Source: Bacteroidales bacterium (GTDB taxonomy: Bacteria; Bacteroidota; Bacteroidia; Bacteroidales; UBA932). From it: DNA of 64,000 bases. Location of the stretch: contig JAFVAU010000021.1 of assembly GCA_017480345.1 (NCBI GenBank), forward strand, positions 62,001-126,000, written 5' to 3'. Within the stretch, counting starts at the first letter, position 1; the number at the start of each line of letters is the position of its first letter. Position numbers and translations under genes: made by a program. The notes beneath the pieces were generated by a model. That model ran no database searches, had not been told where the DNA came from, and saw nothing but the letters and a program-made list of their open reading frames with translations. Of the stretch, positions 60,529 through 64,000 are shown in pieces.

Positions 60529-61422
60529 TTATTCGAAATTTCCGGGCGCCTTCCCGTCCAGGAAAGCCTGGACCAAGCCTTCTGTCCTGGGGTTGGGTTC
60601 CCCTTGTCCATTGTGGCGTTTGCAGACACCAAAGGCATATTTGATTGCGACGAACTTAAGCAGGTGCTTCTCATAGTCGCGTTGCTCCTCCGGAGTCTGA
60701 AAGCCGTAATACGTCTTTACCAAAAGGTTCCAGTGTTTCCGGAATGTGGCATTGTCAAGATGGAACAACTGGTCCATGTACATGTCCGGTATATATTCGG
60801 CCAGATAATAATTCATGGACAGGTCCCATTCCGGAGCGCCATAGGAAAAGTCTCCCAGGTCTATCCAGTAATCCTTCTCCCCGTTGGTGATGATATTGCC
60901 GATATGGAAGTCTCCATGCAGGCAGGTCTTTTGCGAAGGAATGCTGTCCAGGGCCTCCAGAAGCCGTTTGCGAAGCGTATCGGAGATGCAGGTCGATTTC
61001 TCTATCCAGGGACGGATGACGTCCTTCATGTCGGGGAAAACCGCCGTATTGGCAGGCGTTGCATGCAACTGCTTGCCCAGCCGGGCAAATTTGAGGGTCA
61101 GGGGTTCCAGCCGCTCCGGCTCCTGGGAAATGACACGGGCGAAAGAACGTTTGCCAGCTATCACTTCGTATTCTGCCCCGAAGCGCTCTCCGTCCGTCAC
61201 CAGGCGGATGGGTTTTGGGCAGGGAATCCCGGCCTCGTACACGGCCTTGGAAATCCGAAACTCGCGTTCGACCGTCTCCGCCCCCAGGCCGTAAAGGAAC
61301 ATTTTGGCCAAGGCGCTGCCATCCTTCCGGGTATAGGTGAGGGCCTGGGCGCCCTCTCCGCTCTGGATGTAATCATCCAGGTTGATTTTCTGATATTCTG
61401 TCATCACCAATTGGGTTGTCAT
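60529..61422 (-). CDS. APH-fold phosphotransferase (TIGR02172-like)
   Basis: This 297-residue kinase-like protein has the catalytic loop H-G-D-F-H-I-G-N (about residues 168-175) and metal-binding I-D-L-G-D-F (about 187-192) of the aminoglycoside-phosphotransferase superfamily. It resembles the TIGR02172 group (first noted as a Fibrobacter paralogue family) of unknown substrate, and nothing points to antibiotic resistance. The ATG at 61422 lies 7 nt after a TATATTTG box. It is followed by the nucleoside hydrolase gene; one could speculate on ribose salvage by the pair, but no direct evidence exists. Confidence 0.78.
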   Translation of the reverse strand: MTTQLVMTEYQKINLDDYIQSGEGAQALTYTRKDGSALAKMFLYGLGAETVEREFRISKAVYEAGIPCPKPIRLVTDGERFGAEYEVIAGKRSFARVISQEPERLEPLTLKFARLGKQLHATPANTAVFPDMKDVIRPWIEKSTCISDTLRKRLLEALDSIPSQKTCLHGDFHIGNIITNGEKDYWIDLGDFSYGAPEWDLSMNYYLAEYIPDMYMDQLFHLDNATFRKHWNLLVKTYYGFQTPEEQRDYEKHLLKFVAIKYAFGVCKRHNGQGEPNPRTEGLVQAFLDGKAPGNFE

Positions 61423-61429
61423 TACGTGG

Positions 61430-61437
61430 CAAATATA
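61430..61437 (-). promoter_or_regulatory. -7 box of the APH-nucleoside hydrolase operon
   Basis: TATATTTG on the minus strand (61437-61430) ends 7 nt before the ATG at 61422, giving a leaderless or near-leaderless transcript. No clear -33 box is seen. Confidence 0.55.
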
Positions 61438-61491
61438 CGAAAAAGAGCGGTTTTGGGAAAGAGATGGGGGTATTTAAAGAAAGTTTTTTCG

Positions 61492-61499
61492 TACCTTTA
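61492..61499 (+). promoter_or_regulatory. Possible -7 box of the DPP-IV gene
   Basis: TACCTTTA differs from TAnnTTTG only at the last base and ends 5 nt before the ATG at 61505. No well-placed -33 box is visible; tentative. Confidence 0.4.
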
Positions 61500-61504
61500 T
61501 AGGC

Positions 61505-63517
61505 ATGAAAGCAAAGCATCTTTTCCTCACGCTGGGGCTGCTGGTAACAGCCCAGGCGCTCTGCGTGGCCCAAAAACGGCTGCAACCCATTCCATTAGAC
61601 TATAAATGGCTCAACAACAAGGAGGTAGCTTTTACCTACGACGGAAGCTACACGGACAAGGAGGGCTTCAAGCTGAGCCTGAAGGGAAACAAGGCCGTGC
61701 GCACCGAAGGTTTCCAGGCACCGGAAAAGTATGCCGATTTCCCCGTGAAGCCGGAAGGAGCCGTGAATCTGACCTTCAGTCCGGATTCCACGATGCTGGC
61801 TTTCACGCGGGAGGGCGACCTCTGGGTGGTGGACATCGAAAGCGGAAAAGAGACCCGCCTCACCACCGACGGCACCGAAACCGTCATGAACGGCTATGCC
61901 AGCTGGGTGTATTACGAGGAAATCTTCGGCCGTCCGTCCCGCTACCGCTCCTTCTGGTGGAGCCCGGACAGCAAGACCCTGGCCTTCTACCGTTTCGATG
62001 ACACCCAGGTGCCCATGTTCCCCATCTACTCCCCCTTCGGACAGGACGGAACGCTCCGCCGCACGCACTATCCCAAGGCCGGGGAACGCAATCCCGAGGT
62101 AAGAATCGGCTTTGTATCGGCCCAAGGCGGCGATATCGTATGGGCCGATTTTGACGAAACCCAGGATCAGTACTTCGGTACACCCTTCTGGGGGGCCGAC
62201 AGCCGGCGCTTTTTCGTGAGCCGGGAGCCCCGCATCCAGAATACGCTGGACCTGTATGCCGTGAATCCGGCCGACGGCAGCAAGAAAGCCATCTATCATG
62301 AGGAGGTACCCACCTGGCTGGACTGGATTGAAGGCATGCTCTTCACGGACAAGGGCCTATACATGGTGCGCAGCTTCGAGACGGATTGGCAGCAGATTTA
62401 TTTCCTGAGCTATGACGGGCAGCTAAGGCGTCTCACGGACGGTCCCAACTGGCGCATCGAACTCCTGCGGGCAGAGAAGGACGGCAGTGTCTGTTTCCTG
62501 GCCGAAAGGGACTCCCACGTGCGCAAGTGCCTGTATAAGGTTTCACCGAAGGGGGTGATATCGGCCCTGACGGATCCTTCCCTCTATGTGCTGGACGCCT
62601 CTTTTGCCCCGGACGGCAAGCATTTCATCACCCGCGCGTCCAACCTGCAGACGCCCTGGGAAGTGCGGCTGCACGATCTGAAGGGCCGGTCCCAGCTCAT
62701 CGCCAGCCAGGGCAGTTATGAAGGCGCCACCGGGCAGCTGGTCTCCATCACCACGCCGGACGGCCTGGAACTGCCGGGCGTCATCTATTATCCGGAAGGC
62801 TTTGACCCGGCCAGGAAGTATCCCGTGCATGTGGACATCTACGGCGGTCCGGACACGCCGCAGGTCTTCGACCGCTGGGTGCATCCCGCCCGTTACGGCT
62901 GGTACGCCAAGAAAGGAATCATCGAACTCATCGCAGACTGCCGCGCCGCCGGGCACAACGGCCGAAAGGGCCTGGATGCCATTTACAAGCAGCTCAGTAC
63001 CATAGAGATAGACGACTTTGTGGAATGGGCCAAATGGCTGCAGAGCCTGCCCTACGTGAAGGCCGACAAGATAGGCGTGGAGGGATTCAGCTTCGGGGGA
63101 ACCATGACCACCCTGCTGGTGGCTACGGCCTCCGAGTACTTCCATTACGGCATCGCCGGCGGCGGCGTGTACGACTGGATGCTCTACGACACCCACTACA
63201 CGGAACGCTTCATGAGCACGCCTCAGGACAATCCGGAAGGATATGCCCGCACCCGCGTGATAGACCGCGTAAAGGATTATCCCACCATAGAGGGAAAGGC
63301 CGACGGCAGCGTCATGCTCAAGATTACCCACGGCACAGGCGATGACAATGTCCACTTCCAGAACACCCTCCAGCTGATTGACCGGCTCCAGAAACAGGGG
63401 GCGGCCTTCGAGTTCATGATTTACCCCGACGGCATGCACGGCTACCGTGGTTACCAGGGAGCACACTTCCAGGCCGCCAACCAGGCCTTCTGGGAGAAGT
63501 ATCTACTCTCCGAATAA
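61505..63517 (+). CDS. Dipeptidyl-peptidase IV family serine protease
   Basis: This 670-residue S9B protease removes Xaa-Pro or Xaa-Ala dipeptides from peptide N-termini. It has a signal peptide (L-F-L-T-L-G-L-L-V-T-A-Q-A-L-C-V-A-Q), an N-terminal beta-propeller (about residues 30-400) with the substrate-amine motif Y-E-E-I-F (about 137-141), and a C-terminal alpha/beta hydrolase. Catalytic residues are Ser in G-F-S-F-G-G (about 524-529), Asp in G-T-G-D-D-N-V (about 613-619) and His in D-G-M-H-G (about 643-647). Full-length for the bacterial form. It is the only gene on its transcript, overlapping the convergent helicase gene by 15 nt. Confidence 0.95.
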   Translation: MKAKHLFLTLGLLVTAQALCVAQKRLQPIPLDYKWLNNKEVAFTYDGSYTDKEGFKLSLKGNKAVRTEGFQAPEKYADFPVKPEGAVNLTFSPDSTMLAFTREGDLWVVDIESGKETRLTTDGTETVMNGYASWVYYEEIFGRPSRYRSFWWSPDSKTLAFYRFDDTQVPMFPIYSPFGQDGTLRRTHYPKAGERNPEVRIGFVSAQGGDIVWADFDETQDQYFGTPFWGADSRRFFVSREPRIQNTLDLYAVNPADGSKKAIYHEEVPTWLDWIEGMLFTDKGLYMVRSFETDWQQIYFLSYDGQLRRLTDGPNWRIELLRAEKDGSVCFLAERDSHVRKCLYKVSPKGVISALTDPSLYVLDASFAPDGKHFITRASNLQTPWEVRLHDLKGRSQLIASQGSYEGATGQLVSITTPDGLELPGVIYYPEGFDPARKYPVHVDIYGGPDTPQVFDRWVHPARYGWYAKKGIIELIADCRAAGHNGRKGLDAIYKQLSTIEIDDFVEWAKWLQSLPYVKADKIGVEGFSFGGTMTTLLVATASEYFHYGIAGGGVYDWMLYDTHYTERFMSTPQDNPEGYARTRVIDRVKDYPTIEGKADGSVMLKITHGTGDDNVHFQNTLQLIDRLQKQGAAFEFMIYPDGMHGYRGYQGAHFQAANQAFWEKYLLSE

Positions 63518-64000
63518 AGCCGCCGGAAAATTCACCAGGTACACCTGCTTCACCCCGCGGGTGAGGGCGGTGTAGAGCCACTTGATGTCGTCCGGCACCA
63601 GGAAATCCTGCCAGAAGGGATTGTCCACGAAGACACATTCCCACTGGCCGCCCTGGGCCTTGTGGCAGGTGATGGCATGCGCGTATTTGAGCTGCAGAGC
63701 GCTGTAGAAAGGGTCCGAGCGCACGGCCTCGTAGCGCTTGCGCTTCACGGTGATATGGGCATAGTCGGCCGATACGCCCTCCCACAGGGCCTGGGACTGC
63801 TCCCGGCTCAGGGCAGGCGACTCGGAGTCCAGCGTATCCAGCACCACCTTGGTGGTAATTTCCTGCCCGCCGTAGTCCGGGAAAGAGAGGGTGGCATCGG
63901 CAAAATGAAGCCCGTAGCGCTCCTCGTAGTTCCGGATGCGCTCCAGCACCACAATGTCTCCGTTGGCAATGTAGTCCGTACCTTCGATATCGTCCCGGTA
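63503..64000 (-). CDS. RecD-like ATP-dependent DNA helicase, C-terminal part (cut by window edge)
   Basis: The frame is open from base 64000 to the stop at 63503 (166 residues), and residues upstream of the apparent GTG at 63952 (Y-I-A-N-G-D-I-V) are part of the same domain, so the 5' end lies outside the window. The fragment has the UvrD/RecD C-terminal helicase motifs: A-I-T-C-H-K-A-Q-G-G-Q-W (motif V-like) and L-Y-T-A-L-T-R (motif VI, Arg finger). It resembles Bacteroidetes proteins annotated as ATP-dependent RecD-like helicase or exodeoxyribonuclease. The exact class cannot be fixed without the N-terminus. Confidence 0.82.
   Translation of the reverse strand, partial: YRDDIEGTDYIANGDIVVLERIRNYEERYGLHFADATLSFPDYGGQEITTKVVLDTLDSESPALSREQSQALWEGVSADYAHITVKRKRYEAVRSDPFYSALQLKYAHAITCHKAQGGQWECVFVDNPFWQDFLVPDDIKWLYTALTRGVKQVYLVNFPAALFGE

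Overview
The window is 64 kb of gene-dense, moderately GC-rich chromosome from a member of the Bacteroidetes, most likely an uncultured Bacteroidales. Evidence is the promoter type (TAnnTTTG at -7, TTTG or TTG at -33), the lack of Shine-Dalgarno sequences, the rpsF-rpsR-rplI order, the methylmalonyl-CoA decarboxylase order A-D-C-B, the DUF2764-containing V-type ATPase operon, a TPP-riboswitch-controlled TonB receptor, and family content (DUF1573, DUF349, HsdR_N next to holA). I see no tRNA or rRNA gene, complete transposon, phage, CRISPR array or origin. Species cannot be decided from the window.

Layout. 1-5.3 kb: DUF1573 fragment, a structured hairpin repeat, then parE with an acyltransferase and an acyl-CoA ligase. 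5.3-7.6 kb (minus): sugar-kinase-like APH protein and the S6-S18-L9 operon. 7.7-15.1 kb: LpxL-like acyltransferase, then a peptide-use cluster (dipeptidase PepD, POT peptide transporter, zeta-toxin-like kinase, TldD, TldE). 15.1-22.3 kb: glycosyltransferase, TrkA, Na+-pumping methylmalonyl-CoA decarboxylase (mmdA, D, C, B) and a serine hydrolase. 22.4-29.6 kb: V-type ATPase operon E-DUF2764-A-B-D-I-K. 29.6-37.6 kb: AlkZ-related protein, YggS, YidC, DUF349 protein, TrmD, serine dehydratase, glycerophosphodiesterase. 37.6-41 kb (minus): candidate small RNA, TPP riboswitch and TonB receptor, second copy of the hairpin repeat, glutaminyl cyclase. 41-48.8 kb: pgi, RNase P RNA, recX, patatin/outer-membrane protein, rlmN, yicC, recA. 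48.8-55.3 kb: tdk, a conserved hypothetical gene, rsmI, a ComEA-like HhH protein, a 5'-nucleotidase split over two genes, NatAB-type ABC exporter. 55.3-59.5 kb (minus): holA, hpf, xerC, cca, HsdR_N-domain gene. 59.5-64 kb: nucleoside hydrolase lipoprotein, APH-like kinase, dipeptidyl peptidase IV, 3' end of a RecD-like helicase.

How the genes fit together. The decarboxylase should export Na+ during propionate formation, and the V-ATPase about 1.4 kb downstream has a K (c-ring) subunit that keeps the Na+-binding residues known from Enterococcus hirae, so the region may encode a local Na+ energy circuit. Peptide uptake and hydrolysis genes (PepD, POT, TldDE, DPP-IV, glutaminyl cyclase) fit an amino-acid-fermenting gut or rumen lifestyle.

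Most unusual signals: (1) two copies of a roughly 120-nt element with a shared, internally covarying core but private, self-complementary 24-27-nt arms; (2) about 100 copies of the 7-mer ATCGGCC/GGCCGAT, roughly ten times expectation; (3) at least six genes with a -7 box only 3-8 nt from the start codon, suggesting widespread leaderless transcripts.
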